In this document: positions 51,410 through 58,989 of the stretch, in pieces
How positions within the stretch are numbered: position 1 is the first letter of the stretch
How the letters are laid out: each line of letters begins with the position of its first letter
From: Micromonospora noduli
GTDB lineage: Bacteria > Actinomycetota > Actinomycetes > Mycobacteriales > Micromonosporaceae
Assembly: GCF_003264365.1 (NCBI RefSeq)
Contig: NZ_PYAK01000011.1
Location: forward strand, 62,001 to 126,000
Reading direction: 5' to 3'
Length of the DNA: 64,000 nt
Program-made: the position numbers and the translations under genes
Notes under the pieces: generated by a model
The model's input: the letters and a program-made list of their open reading frames with translations, nothing else
Told to the model about the DNA's origin: nothing
Databases searched by the model: none

Positions 51410-51657
51410 ATGGCGTACGCCAACCGGGTGGCGAGGTGCACGCCTGGTTGCCCGGCCAGAATCAGACGGTCTGTGGCCTGGCACTGAGCCGGACCCGACT
51501 GCGTCGCTTCCCGCATGTGCGCTTCGACTACTCGGGTACCGACGTGCTCACTGAGGCGGACGCCGTGGGCTGGATCTGTCCACGCTGCCTGGCCGCCACC
51601 GCCGGTAGGCGGGGCAAGGAGAAGCACGGCTGGGTACGGGAGTCTCCTCGCCCTTGA
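51410..51657 (+). pseudogene. Small Cys-containing protein gene with a single-base frameshift
   Basis: An ATG at 51410 with GGAGG 12 nt upstream begins MAYANRV. The frame then fails, but one added base near 51429 joins it to GEVHAWLPGQNQTVCGLALS... to the stop at 51655-51657. The joined product of about 82 residues has one CxxC (ICPRC) and ends in ESPRP. The stop overlaps repeat family A copy 3. It may be a true frameshift or a sequencing error; family unknown. Confidence 0.5.
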
Positions 51658-51732
51658 TCGACTCGGGATCCCGGAAGTCGGGGTGTTCTGCGCGCGCGGA
51701 TGCCGCGACTTTCAGGAAGTCGAGTGGATCAA
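51654..51732. repeat. Dispersed palindromic element, family A, copy 2 (reverse orientation)
   Basis: TTGATCGACTCG (51654-51665) and CGAGTGGATCAA (51721-51732) form the outer arms (11 of 12). The inner parts CCGGAAGTCGGGG and GCCGCGACTTTCAGGAAGTCG match the other copies. Confidence 0.75.
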
Positions 51733-51804
51733 GCCGCGCGCGCCGCAGGCCCCCGCCGCGCTGGTGGGCGGTTGAGCTGCTGCTGGGCGGGTACGGGGTC
51801 GGGC

Positions 51805-52887
51805 ATGCGGATCGTGGTGGTGGGGGCGAGCGGCAACGTCGGTACGGCGCTGCTGCGGCGGCTGCGCCGGGAGCGGGGCGTGGAGCTGGCCGGGGTCGTT
51901 CGACGGTTGCCCGGCCCGGATGCCGGCGAGCCGTACGACCAGGTGGAGTGGCACTCCTGCGACATCGGCGCGCCGAGCGCGACCGGGCAGCTTGCCGAGG
52001 TGTTCGCGGGTGCGGACGCCGTGGTGCACCTGGCCTGGCAGATCCAGCCCAGCCACGACCAGCGGGTGCTGCGCCGGACCAACGTCGAGGGCAGCCGGGC
52101 GGTGATCAACGCGGTGGTCCAGGCCGGTGTTCCGGCCCTGGTGTACGCCTCGTCGGTCGGCACCTACGCGCCCGGCCCGAAGGATCACCCGATCAGTGAG
52201 CGGTGGCCGGCCACCGGTGTGCCTGGTTCGTCGTACAGCGAGCACAAGGCGGAGGTGGAGGCGCTGCTGGACGGGGTTGAACGGGATCAACCGACGCTGC
52301 GGGTGGTGCGGATGCGACCCGGGTTGATCTTCCAGCGGGCCGCGGGTGCGGAGATCACGCGTTACTTCCTCGGCCCGTTGGCGCCGGTGCGGCTGCTGCG
52401 CTTCGGCCGGATCCCGCTGGTGCCGACGAACCGCCGGTTGCGGATGCAGGCGGTGCACGCCGATGACGTGGCCGACGCGTACGCCCGGGCGGTGTTGGGT
52501 GATGCGCGCGGTGCCTTCAACGTCGCCGCGGATCCGGTGCTCACTCCGGAGCTGGTGGCCCGGCACTTCCACGGTTGGACGGTGCCGGTCGCCGCGCCGG
52601 TGCTGCGGGTGGCGGCGGCGCTGACCTGGCGGGCGCGGCTGCAACCGGTCGACGTGGGCTGGGTGGAGCTGGGTCTGAACGCCCCGCTGATGTCCAGCGA
52701 GCGCGCGGAGACCGAGCTGGGTTGGCAGCCCAAGATCAGTGCGCTGACGGCGCTCAAGGAACTCTTCGCCGGGATGGCCGACGGCGACCACACGCCGAGC
52801 CCGCCGATGTCCGGCGCACGGGATCTGCCCGGCCGCCCCGCCGCCCTCCTCCGCGCCCGCCCCCCAGGCGAAGGAAACCCCTACTGA
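51805..52887 (+). CDS. NAD-dependent epimerase/dehydratase (short-chain dehydrogenase, extended)
   Basis: A 360-residue Rossmann protein. The NAD motif VVVGASGNVGTALL (about residues 4-17) and the catalytic segment YASSVGTYAPGP, then YSEHKAEVE (YxxxK), identify an extended short-chain dehydrogenase. The substrate (sugar nucleotide or other) is not readable. ATG 51805 directly precedes the Rossmann motif; a longer frame from 51700 runs through repeat family A. Confidence 0.9.
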   Translation: MRIVVVGASGNVGTALLRRLRRERGVELAGVVRRLPGPDAGEPYDQVEWHSCDIGAPSATGQLAEVFAGADAVVHLAWQIQPSHDQRVLRRTNVEGSRAVINAVVQAGVPALVYASSVGTYAPGPKDHPISERWPATGVPGSSYSEHKAEVEALLDGVERDQPTLRVVRMRPGLIFQRAAGAEITRYFLGPLAPVRLLRFGRIPLVPTNRRLRMQAVHADDVADAYARAVLGDARGAFNVAADPVLTPELVARHFHGWTVPVAAPVLRVAAALTWRARLQPVDVGWVELGLNAPLMSSERAETELGWQPKISALTALKELFAGMADGDHTPSPPMSGARDLPGRPAALLRARPPGEGNPY

Positions 52888-52902
52888 CCCACCCCAGCTT
52901 GT

Positions 52903-52958
52903 TGATCAAGAGCTTTCGGTCAGGAAACACCGCCCCGATGACCGAAACCCCTTGATCA
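52903..52958. repeat. Palindromic element (family C) between convergent genes
   Basis: TGATCAAGAGCTTTCGGTCA (52903-52922) and TGACCGAAACCCCTTGATCA (52939-52958) pair at 18 of 20 positions around a 16-nt loop. It may act as a bidirectional terminator. Confidence 0.6.
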
Positions 52959-52997
52959 CCGGCGCGGTCGCAAGCGGGGTGGGCAGGGGCGGGCGGG

Positions 52998-54188
52998 TTA
53001 GGAGAGCTTGGAGTTGGTCAGGGTGGGGTTGCGGGCGCCCAGGAAGAAGATGCCGGGGAAGCCGCGGGTCTCGAACTTGGCGCTGGGGTTGCGGCGCAGA
53101 GTCGAGTTTTCGATCCTCATCGTGCCGGTGCGGTTGTTGCTCACGAAGAAGACCGCGCCGCCACCCTCGTTGGCAGTGTTGTTCTCGATGATCGTGCCAG
53201 CGATCCGTACGGTGAACTCGTTGCCGTCGCAGTAGATCGCGCCGCCGCTGCCGCCGCCGGGCGTACCGGACTTGGCCGGGTTGGCACCGCTGCCGATCGC
53301 CTCGTTGTTCCTGAGCAGGCTGTTCAGCACCACCCACGACACGCCGATGCTGCTCAACGCCCCTCCGTTGGAGCAGGAACCGCCGTCGAAGGTGCTGCCC
53401 ACCACGTACACCGGCTTGTTCTCGTACTGGCTCAGCACCCGGACGGCCGCGCCACCCAGGTCGGGGCCGGTGCGGTCGCAGCGGTTGCGGACGAAGCGCG
53501 AGTTGACGACCTTCAGCCGCCCGCCGCGTACGAAGATCGCCCCACCGCCGCCGCCCTCGGCCTTCTCACCGGTGGAGTTGCCGTCGGCGAAGGTGAGGTT
53601 CTGCACGATGAGCTGCGGGTGATCCTGGTTCTGGCAGTGGGAGGTGGTGAAGCCCTGGGCCTCGTCGCAGGTGTTCATGTAGAGGATGCGGCGCTGCCCC
53701 TGGCCGCTCAGCGTGACAGTGCCGCCGCCGTCCAGCACGATCTTCGGCCCGTTGGCGTTGCGGACCTTCGCGGTGGCGGCCATCTTGATCGTCACCGGGG
53801 CCGGTCCGCAGTTGAACGTGATGACACCGCCGGCCGCGACGGCCTTCACGACCGCCGCGGAGGTGCAGCTCGCCGGGGTGCCGGTGCCGATGGTCCGGGT
53901 CGGCTTCGAGGTGTCCACCGCCCGCGCCTCGGTCGGCACTGTGGCCCTGCCGTTCGGGTTGCCGGCGGCGAGCACCTTGTTGGCGGGCTTCGGGCTGGCG
54001 CTGGCCCCCGGGCCGCCGAGGCCGTCCCGCGCACCCGGCGCTTCGCTCTGACCGCCGGTCGGCAGCGCCGTCGGCGAGGCGGTCGAGCCGGCCTCGAAGG
54101 CGGGGGCCGGGTCGTTGGGCGCGCAGGCGGGCAGGGTCGCGGTGGCGACACCGAGGACGAGGAGAGCGGCAAGCGACGTCATGCGCAC
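52998..54188 (-). CDS. Secreted parallel beta-helix lipoprotein
   Basis: A 396-residue exported protein. The lipobox LPACAP (Cys at about residue 22) is followed by a Pro/Ser/Ala tether, then a pectate-lyase-like right-handed beta-helix (from about 105) with repeated N/G-rich turns (GGGGAIFVRGG, NNTANEGGGAVFF). No catalytic triad is evident, so binding or a surface role is as likely as enzyme activity. Two start codons (GTG 54188, ATG 54182) are equivalent. Convergent with the epimerase. Confidence 0.82.
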   Translation of the reverse strand: MRMTSLAALLVLGVATATLPACAPNDPAPAFEAGSTASPTALPTGGQSEAPGARDGLGGPGASASPKPANKVLAAGNPNGRATVPTEARAVDTSKPTRTIGTGTPASCTSAAVVKAVAAGGVITFNCGPAPVTIKMAATAKVRNANGPKIVLDGGGTVTLSGQGQRRILYMNTCDEAQGFTTSHCQNQDHPQLIVQNLTFADGNSTGEKAEGGGGGAIFVRGGRLKVVNSRFVRNRCDRTGPDLGGAAVRVLSQYENKPVYVVGSTFDGGSCSNGGALSSIGVSWVVLNSLLRNNEAIGSGANPAKSGTPGGGSGGAIYCDGNEFTVRIAGTIIENNTANEGGGAVFFVSNNRTGTMRIENSTLRRNPSAKFETRGFPGIFFLGARNPTLTNSKLS

Positions 54189-54310
54189 CCAGTGATGCTA
54201 GGAGCCGCGACGGCGTCGCGACGAATCCGCCGGGCCGGCTTAATGCACCGCTAAGCCACGCCCGCCGCCCGCCTGCTGCGGCGCGGTGGGGCCCCGGCGG
54301 CAAATCGGGC

Positions 54311-55501
54311 TCAGAAGTCGGCGAAGAGGTACGGCACCCGGCGGGGGAAGAGGCCGCGCAGCTCCGAGGCGGCGTCCACCGGCACCTCACCCAGACCGCG
54401 TAGCGGCAACTCGGCTGGGTCCAGCACCCCGTACGCGAGGGCGGAGAGCCCGGCGGCGGTGAGCGTGGCGGTCGGCGCGTGGCCGGTGGTGTCGTCGACC
54501 AACTCCAGCGCGCCGGTCGTGCCGTCGAGCAGGTGGGTGCCGGCCAACCAGCGGTCCCCGGTCAGCTCGATCCGCACCCGGCCCGGGCCGGCGGGCAGCC
54601 CGCTCAACGCGTCCAGCGACAGCAGTCGGGCCATCGGCGCGGACGAACCCGGCACGGCCGTACGGGCCTCGACGTGCACGTCCAGGTCGGTCAGCCACAG
54701 CTCGGGCAACTCGTCCGGCGGAACCTGAACGGTGACCCGCTCGATCTGGTCGACGTGCCGGGCGAAGAACTGCAACAGCAGCGCCCGCGCGAGCGGGTCG
54801 GTTACCAGCAGTTCGTTGCCGTGCAGCGTGCCGCCGTGCTCGTCGATCCGGTACGTCACCGCGCCGGTGATCTCCCCGCCGACCCGGGCGGTGAGCAGCC
54901 AGTACTCGTCACGGTCACGCATTCCGACCGCCCGGTAGTCCGGGAAGATCGCGAAGCCGTGTCGTTCCTGGAGGTTGCGCTCGGTGAACGCCCGCCACGC
55001 CGGATAGCCGGCGGCGACGCGTTCCCAGCCGACCTCGCCGGGCAGGTCCACCCGGAGCAGCGAACCCAGGTTGGCCGGAGTGAAGGTGACCCGGCGGGGC
55101 TTGGGCAGCCCGACGTAGCCGAACCGGGCGTAGAAGCTGGGCCGGAACGGATAGAGCGCGCTGAGCGGGTGGCCCTCGTCGCGCATCTCGTCGAGGAGTT
55201 GGTGCAGCAACGTCCGGACGTGCCCCTGCCGGCGGGCCAGCGGATGGGTCGCCACCCCGGCGACACCGGCCATCGGCAGCACCACCCCGCGCAGGTTCTG
55301 TCGCATCGGGATGGCCGAGACGGCGGCCAACGTGGTGCCGTCCTCCTCGGCGATCAGCGTCCGGTTGCCCTGGTTGTAGGGCAGGTAGTCGCGGAACTCC
55401 GCAGTCCGGGCAGCGCTGAGCGGCGAGGACTCGAAGGCGTACGCGGCCAGCGGGAAGCTGGTGGTGAGACGGTCGTCGTCGGTCACCCGGCGGATGGTCA
55501 T
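54311..55501 (-). CDS. Eis-like GNAT acetyltransferase
   Basis: A 396-residue protein with the Eis architecture. An N-terminal GNAT domain (VAGVATHPLARRQGHVRTLLHQLLDEM is the acetyl-CoA loop, about residues 80-105) is followed by a second GNAT-like lobe and a C-terminal sterol-carrier-like domain. It ends at a Phe carboxylate (LFADF), as in Eis. Eis of Mycobacterium tuberculosis acetylates aminoglycosides; the native substrate here is unknown. Single gene. Confidence 0.9.
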   Translation of the reverse strand: MTIRRVTDDDRLTTSFPLAAYAFESSPLSAARTAEFRDYLPYNQGNRTLIAEEDGTTLAAVSAIPMRQNLRGVVLPMAGVAGVATHPLARRQGHVRTLLHQLLDEMRDEGHPLSALYPFRPSFYARFGYVGLPKPRRVTFTPANLGSLLRVDLPGEVGWERVAAGYPAWRAFTERNLQERHGFAIFPDYRAVGMRDRDEYWLLTARVGGEITGAVTYRIDEHGGTLHGNELLVTDPLARALLLQFFARHVDQIERVTVQVPPDELPELWLTDLDVHVEARTAVPGSSAPMARLLSLDALSGLPAGPGRVRIELTGDRWLAGTHLLDGTTGALELVDDTTGHAPTATLTAAGLSALAYGVLDPAELPLRGLGEVPVDAASELRGLFPRRVPYLFADF

Positions 55502-55569
55502 TCGCCCATCTCAACCCGCCGCGCGGGTCGTAGCAACCGGATTGGCCCGATCCGCGGCCGGCACGGCGG

Positions 55570-56262
55570 TCAGCCGACCGGCAGGTGCCGAAGGTGGCGA
55601 CGGCGGCGCAGGCGGACGCTGGCCACCGCGGCCACGCCCAGGGCCAGCAGGGCGGTGACGACGAGCCCGTGCAGCAGGCCGCGGGAGAGGTAGCCCTGGT
55701 CGGTGTTGTCGACTGTCCAGGTGGCGATCTCCCGGCTCGACCAGAACGGCGTCAACCTCGCCCCGGACCCGGCCGGGTCGATCAGCATCTGCACCGTCAC
55801 CACTGTCAGCAGCAGCAGCGTGCCCTCCAACTCGCGGGGCAGCAGCGCACCGATCAGCATCCCGAAGGGCGCCGCCACCGCGACGGAACAGAGCAGCGCC
55901 GCCGCGAGGCCGCCGTACCGCAGGTCCGCGCCGTCGATAATCGGGAGGAGGAAGAAGGGTACGGAGATGACCAGCCCCACCGTCCACAGGCCGAGCATCC
56001 GACCGAGATAGAGATGGTGTGGACGGTAGCCGGCCAGCCGCAGCCTCGGCTCCAACTCGCGGGCCGCGGTAGTGGCGAACAGCGCGGCGGTGCTCACCGC
56101 CCACCCCACGCCGAGCAGCAGCGAGCGAACCGACTGCCCGAGGTAGGCGTCCCGCCGGATCAGGTAGAAGGTCAACGGCATCAACAACAACAGCAGGAGT
56201 ACGCCCCGACGCCGCAGCAGCTCCCGCAGGGTCATCTCGGCGACGGTGACGAGCCGGTTCAC
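55570..56262 (-). CDS. ABC transporter membrane subunit
   Basis: A 230-residue integral membrane protein with six hydrophobic segments (RELLRRRGVLLLLLLMPLTFYLI at the N-terminus). The GTG at 56262 overlaps the stop of the ATPase by GTGA. With the ATPase and PadR genes it forms an operon of the drug-efflux or lipid-export type. Transport direction is inferred from the family; the substrate is unknown. Confidence 0.82.
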   Translation of the reverse strand: MNRLVTVAEMTLRELLRRRGVLLLLLLMPLTFYLIRRDAYLGQSVRSLLLGVGWAVSTAALFATTAARELEPRLRLAGYRPHHLYLGRMLGLWTVGLVISVPFFLLPIIDGADLRYGGLAAALLCSVAVAAPFGMLIGALLPRELEGTLLLLTVVTVQMLIDPAGSGARLTPFWSSREIATWTVDNTDQGYLSRGLLHGLVVTALLALGVAAVASVRLRRRRHLRHLPVG

Positions 56263-57104
56263 GGGCGACCTCCCTGGATGCCGGGCGCGTGCCACCCGGT
56301 CTCGTGTGCCGGGGTCAGGTCGAGCACGATGTCCACCCGGTCGAGTTGGTTGAGCAGGTGGGTCACCACGACGATGGCCGTGCCGGCATCGCGCAACCTG
56401 CTGAGCTGGTCCCAGAAGTTGACGTACGTTCCCTGGTCGAAGCCCTGGTACGGCTCGTCGAGCAGCAGCACGTCGGGGGCGCTGAGCGTGGACATGGTCA
56501 GGTTGAGCTTCTGTCGGGTGCCGCCGGACAGGTGGCGGGCCTGCACATCGCCGCCCGCTTCCCAGCCGAGCTGCCGGGCCGCCGCCCGACCGGCGCGGCG
56601 GGCCGGGCCCCGGGCCACACCCTGACCGGCGCCGACCAGCACGAAGTGCTCGTCGGCGAGCAGGAAGTCGGCGGTGCCGCCGGACTGCGGGCAGTAGCCG
56701 AGCCGCCCGGAGACGGTCACCTCGCCGGCGTCCGGTGACATGAGTCCGGCGCAGATCCGCAGGAAGGTGCTCTTGCCGCAGCCGTTCGCGCCGACGACGG
56801 CCGCGATCTGTCCGGCCCGGACGGTCAGCGTGGCGTCGCGCAGCACGGTTCGTCGCCCGTACCTCTTGGTGATGCCCGCCGCGTGCAGTCGGACCGGCCC
56901 GGGGCGCGGTCCGGGCGCGGTGCCGATGCTCTCCACGACCGCGCCCGCGTACTGCTGGGGTGGGCCGAAGACGACCCAGGGGTCGCCGCCGCCCTCGCGT
57001 AGGTGCGTGGCGGCCTCGGCGACCACGTGCCGTGCGGCGTCCGCCGCGACCCGGCGCTGGTGCAGCTCGGCTGTGAGCGTACGCAGCCAATCGTCGGCGT
57101 TCAC
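56259..57104 (-). CDS. ABC transporter ATPase with an N-terminal helical extension
   Basis: A 281-residue ATPase. Walker A is GANGCGKST (about residues 104-112), the signature is LSGGTRQKLN and Walker B is DVLLLDEP. The first 65 residues (WLRTLTAELHQRRVAADAAR to VVFGPPQQYA) precede the ABC fold. They resemble the small helical HAAS/DUF1700-type domain that often accompanies PadR regulators. It overlaps the PadR gene by 4 nt and the permease by 4 nt. Confidence 0.88.
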   Translation of the reverse strand: MNADDWLRTLTAELHQRRVAADAARHVVAEAATHLREGGGDPWVVFGPPQQYAGAVVESIGTAPGPRPGPVRLHAAGITKRYGRRTVLRDATLTVRAGQIAAVVGANGCGKSTFLRICAGLMSPDAGEVTVSGRLGYCPQSGGTADFLLADEHFVLVGAGQGVARGPARRAGRAAARQLGWEAGGDVQARHLSGGTRQKLNLTMSTLSAPDVLLLDEPYQGFDQGTYVNFWDQLSRLRDAGTAIVVVTHLLNQLDRVDIVLDLTPAHETGWHAPGIQGGRP

Positions 57105-57439
57105 CGGGTGACCCCCTTCGTGACGATGTCGTTCACCGGCTGGACGAAGGTGAGCCAGGCGCTGCCGCCGGCGCGGAGCGCCGCGTGCCCGTCGTCGGTG
57201 AGCCGGTAGTACTTACGGGCCGGCCCAGCGTTGCCCTCCCGCCACTGCGCGGTCACCAGGCCGGTCTTCTGTAGGCGCAGCAGCACGGGATAGAGCGTGC
57301 CGCCCTGGATCGGCCCGACGCCCGCCGCGTCGAGCGCCTGGGCGAGCTGGTAGCCGTAGGACTCGCCTTTGGACAGCAGGGCCAGGACGCAGATGTCGAG
57401 CACCCCCCGCAGCCACTGCCCGCGCCGGTCGGAATCCAC
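57101..57439 (-). CDS. PadR-family transcriptional regulator
   Basis: A 112-residue winged-helix regulator. LDICVLALLSKGESYGYQLAQAL and GGTLYPVLLRLQKTGLV are PadR hallmarks, followed by the wing YYRLTDDG. It heads the efflux operon and probably represses it until a ligand binds. The GTG at 57439 is preferred: a consensus-like promoter ends 7 nt before it, and a TTG at 57475 would lie upstream of that promoter. Confidence 0.9.
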   Translation of the reverse strand: MDSDRRGQWLRGVLDICVLALLSKGESYGYQLAQALDAAGVGPIQGGTLYPVLLRLQKTGLVTAQWREGNAGPARKYYRLTDDGHAALRAGGSAWLTFVQPVNDIVTKGVTR

Positions 57440-57475
57440 GCGAGGGACAGTAGCGGCGCAAGCTAGATGGCACAA
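57440..57475 (-). promoter_or_regulatory. Promoter of the PadR/ABC operon, leaderless
   Basis: On the minus strand TTGTGC (57475-57470), a 17-nt spacer and TACTGT (57452-57447) end 7 nt before the GTG at 57439. This is the best -35/-10 pair in the window. Confidence 0.6.
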
Positions 57476-57541
57476 CCACCTACTGTGGCAGCGGAACCCG
57501 AACCAGTCGGTTCGGGTGAGCCGCCGAGTGAGTCGTACGGG

Positions 57542-58291
57542 TCAGCGGGCGACGACGTCGGAGACCACGACTGTGACGTTGTCCGGCGCGCCGGCGTGGT
57601 GGGCCAGCTTCACCAACTGCTCGCCGCACTGCTGGCGGTCGGCGTACATGCCCAGGGCCGCGGCGATGGCCTCGTCCTCGACGTAGTCGGAGAGCCCGTC
57701 GCTGCACAGCAGCAGCCGGTCACCGGGAACCACGGTGAGCACCCCGACCGCGGGTGGGGTGTCGGCGCCCTGCACGGCCCGGGTCACCAGGGACCGCTGC
57801 GGGTGGTGGCGGGCCTGCTCGGGAGAGAGGGTGCCCTGATCGACAAGCGCCTGCACGAACGTGTCGTCCCGGGTGAGCTGGGTCAGCTCCCCCTCGCGCA
57901 GCAGGTAGCAGCGGGAGTCGCCCACCTGCGCCAGCACCAGTGTCTCCCCGGCCAGCAGCGCCGCGGTGAGCGTCGTACCCATGCCGTCCCGGCTCGGGTC
58001 GACGGTGATGGCGGCGTGGATGCGCTGGTTGGCGGTGCTGACCACGGCACGCAGCGCGTCGGCGGCGCCGTCGGGGTCGGTGGGCGGAGCCAGCTCGTCC
58101 AGGATCCGGATCACGATCTCGCTCGCCACCTCGCCCGCAGGCAGCCCACCCATGCCGTCGGCGACGGCGATCAGGCGGTCACCGGCGAGGGCGGAGTCCT
58201 CGTTGTTGGTGCGCACCAAGCCGATGTCGTTGAGGATGACCGAGCGGAGGATCAGCGTCATGGGGTCAAGCTTGCCAAGAACAACCCGCAT
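57542..58291 (-). CDS. PP2C-type protein phosphatase
   Basis: A 249-residue metal-dependent Ser/Thr phosphatase. The motifs RTNNEDSAL, VADGMGG, GMGTTLTA, AQVGDSRCY, CSDGLSDYV and GAPDNVTVVV, with their metal-binding aspartates, are all present. It is cytoplasmic and without sensor domains, as in the housekeeping PstP type, though no kinase or cell-wall genes adjoin it. ATG 58291 has AGGAGG 11 nt upstream; the ATG at 58261 matches the usual family N-terminus. Confidence 0.92.
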   Translation of the reverse strand: MRVVLGKLDPMTLILRSVILNDIGLVRTNNEDSALAGDRLIAVADGMGGLPAGEVASEIVIRILDELAPPTDPDGAADALRAVVSTANQRIHAAITVDPSRDGMGTTLTAALLAGETLVLAQVGDSRCYLLREGELTQLTRDDTFVQALVDQGTLSPEQARHHPQRSLVTRAVQGADTPPAVGVLTVVPGDRLLLCSDGLSDYVEDEAIAAALGMYADRQQCGEQLVKLAHHAGAPDNVTVVVSDVVAR

Positions 58292-58376
58292 TCGTCTCTA
58301 CGCCTCCTACCTAGGTCGAGAAATGATTGCGATTTTCGTCGACGGGGCCGACGGTCCGTGACCGATCGGCGGGGTC

Positions 58377-58934
58377 TCAGCGACGCGGATAGCGCAGGAG
58401 CAGGCTCGCGGCGACCTCCTCGTCACCCACTGCCGCGTAGCTGTGTGGCACGTCCGACACCCAGCGGAGGTGACCGCCGGCCGGAGCGGTCAGCGGTGCG
58501 TCGGTCGGCCCGGCGCGCAGCACCCCGGCGAACACGGTGACGTGCTCGGTGACCCCCGGCGCGTGGGCGGGGGAGAGCTGGGTGACGCCGGGCGCGACCC
58601 GCATCCGGTACAGCTCGTAGGTCGCGTCGGTGTCGGTGAACACCTCCAGCAGGGTGGCGGTGACCGCGGTGCCGTGCACGGTGGGCTCGGCCGCCGGTTC
58701 GGCCAGCAGGGCGGTGAACGGTACGCCGAGCTGCGCGGTGACCGCCCAGAGCGTCTCCAGAGTCGGGTTGCGGGTGCCGTGTTCCAGGCCGGAGAGGGTG
58801 GCCTTTCCGACACCGGCGAGCCGGGCGAGTGTGGACAGCGAGATCCCCTGCTCCTCGCGCAGGGCGCGGACCCGGCGCCCGACGACGGCGGGATCCACGT
58901 CGAGGCCCGGGCGGGCTGGTGGTGAGTGCGGCAC
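58377..58934 (-). CDS. XRE-cupin transcriptional regulator
   Basis: A 185-residue regulator. The XRE helix-turn-helix (VRALREEQGISLSTLARLAGVGKATLSGLEHGTRNPTLETLWAV) covers about residues 22-65. A C-terminal cupin domain (GVTEHVTVFAGVLRAG to HSYAAVGDEEVAASLLL) senses a small ligand. It is divergent from benE, with a perfect dyad in the gap, so it very likely controls that transporter. Confidence 0.92.
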   Translation of the reverse strand: MPHSPPARPGLDVDPAVVGRRVRALREEQGISLSTLARLAGVGKATLSGLEHGTRNPTLETLWAVTAQLGVPFTALLAEPAAEPTVHGTAVTATLLEVFTDTDATYELYRMRVAPGVTQLSPAHAPGVTEHVTVFAGVLRAGPTDAPLTAPAGGHLRWVSDVPHSYAAVGDEEVAASLLLRYPRR

Positions 58935-58958
58935 CCGGCTATCGTGCTACACGCTTCC

Positions 58959-58974
58959 GTTCCGTAAACGGAAC
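58959..58974. promoter_or_regulatory. Candidate XRE-cupin operator
   Basis: GTTCCGT-AA-ACGGAAC is a perfect 7-bp dyad between the divergent XRE and benE genes. A partial extra half-site TTCCGT lies just to the left (58955-58960). Confidence 0.6.
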
Positions 58975-58989
58975 AGTCGGGAGGGTGGG

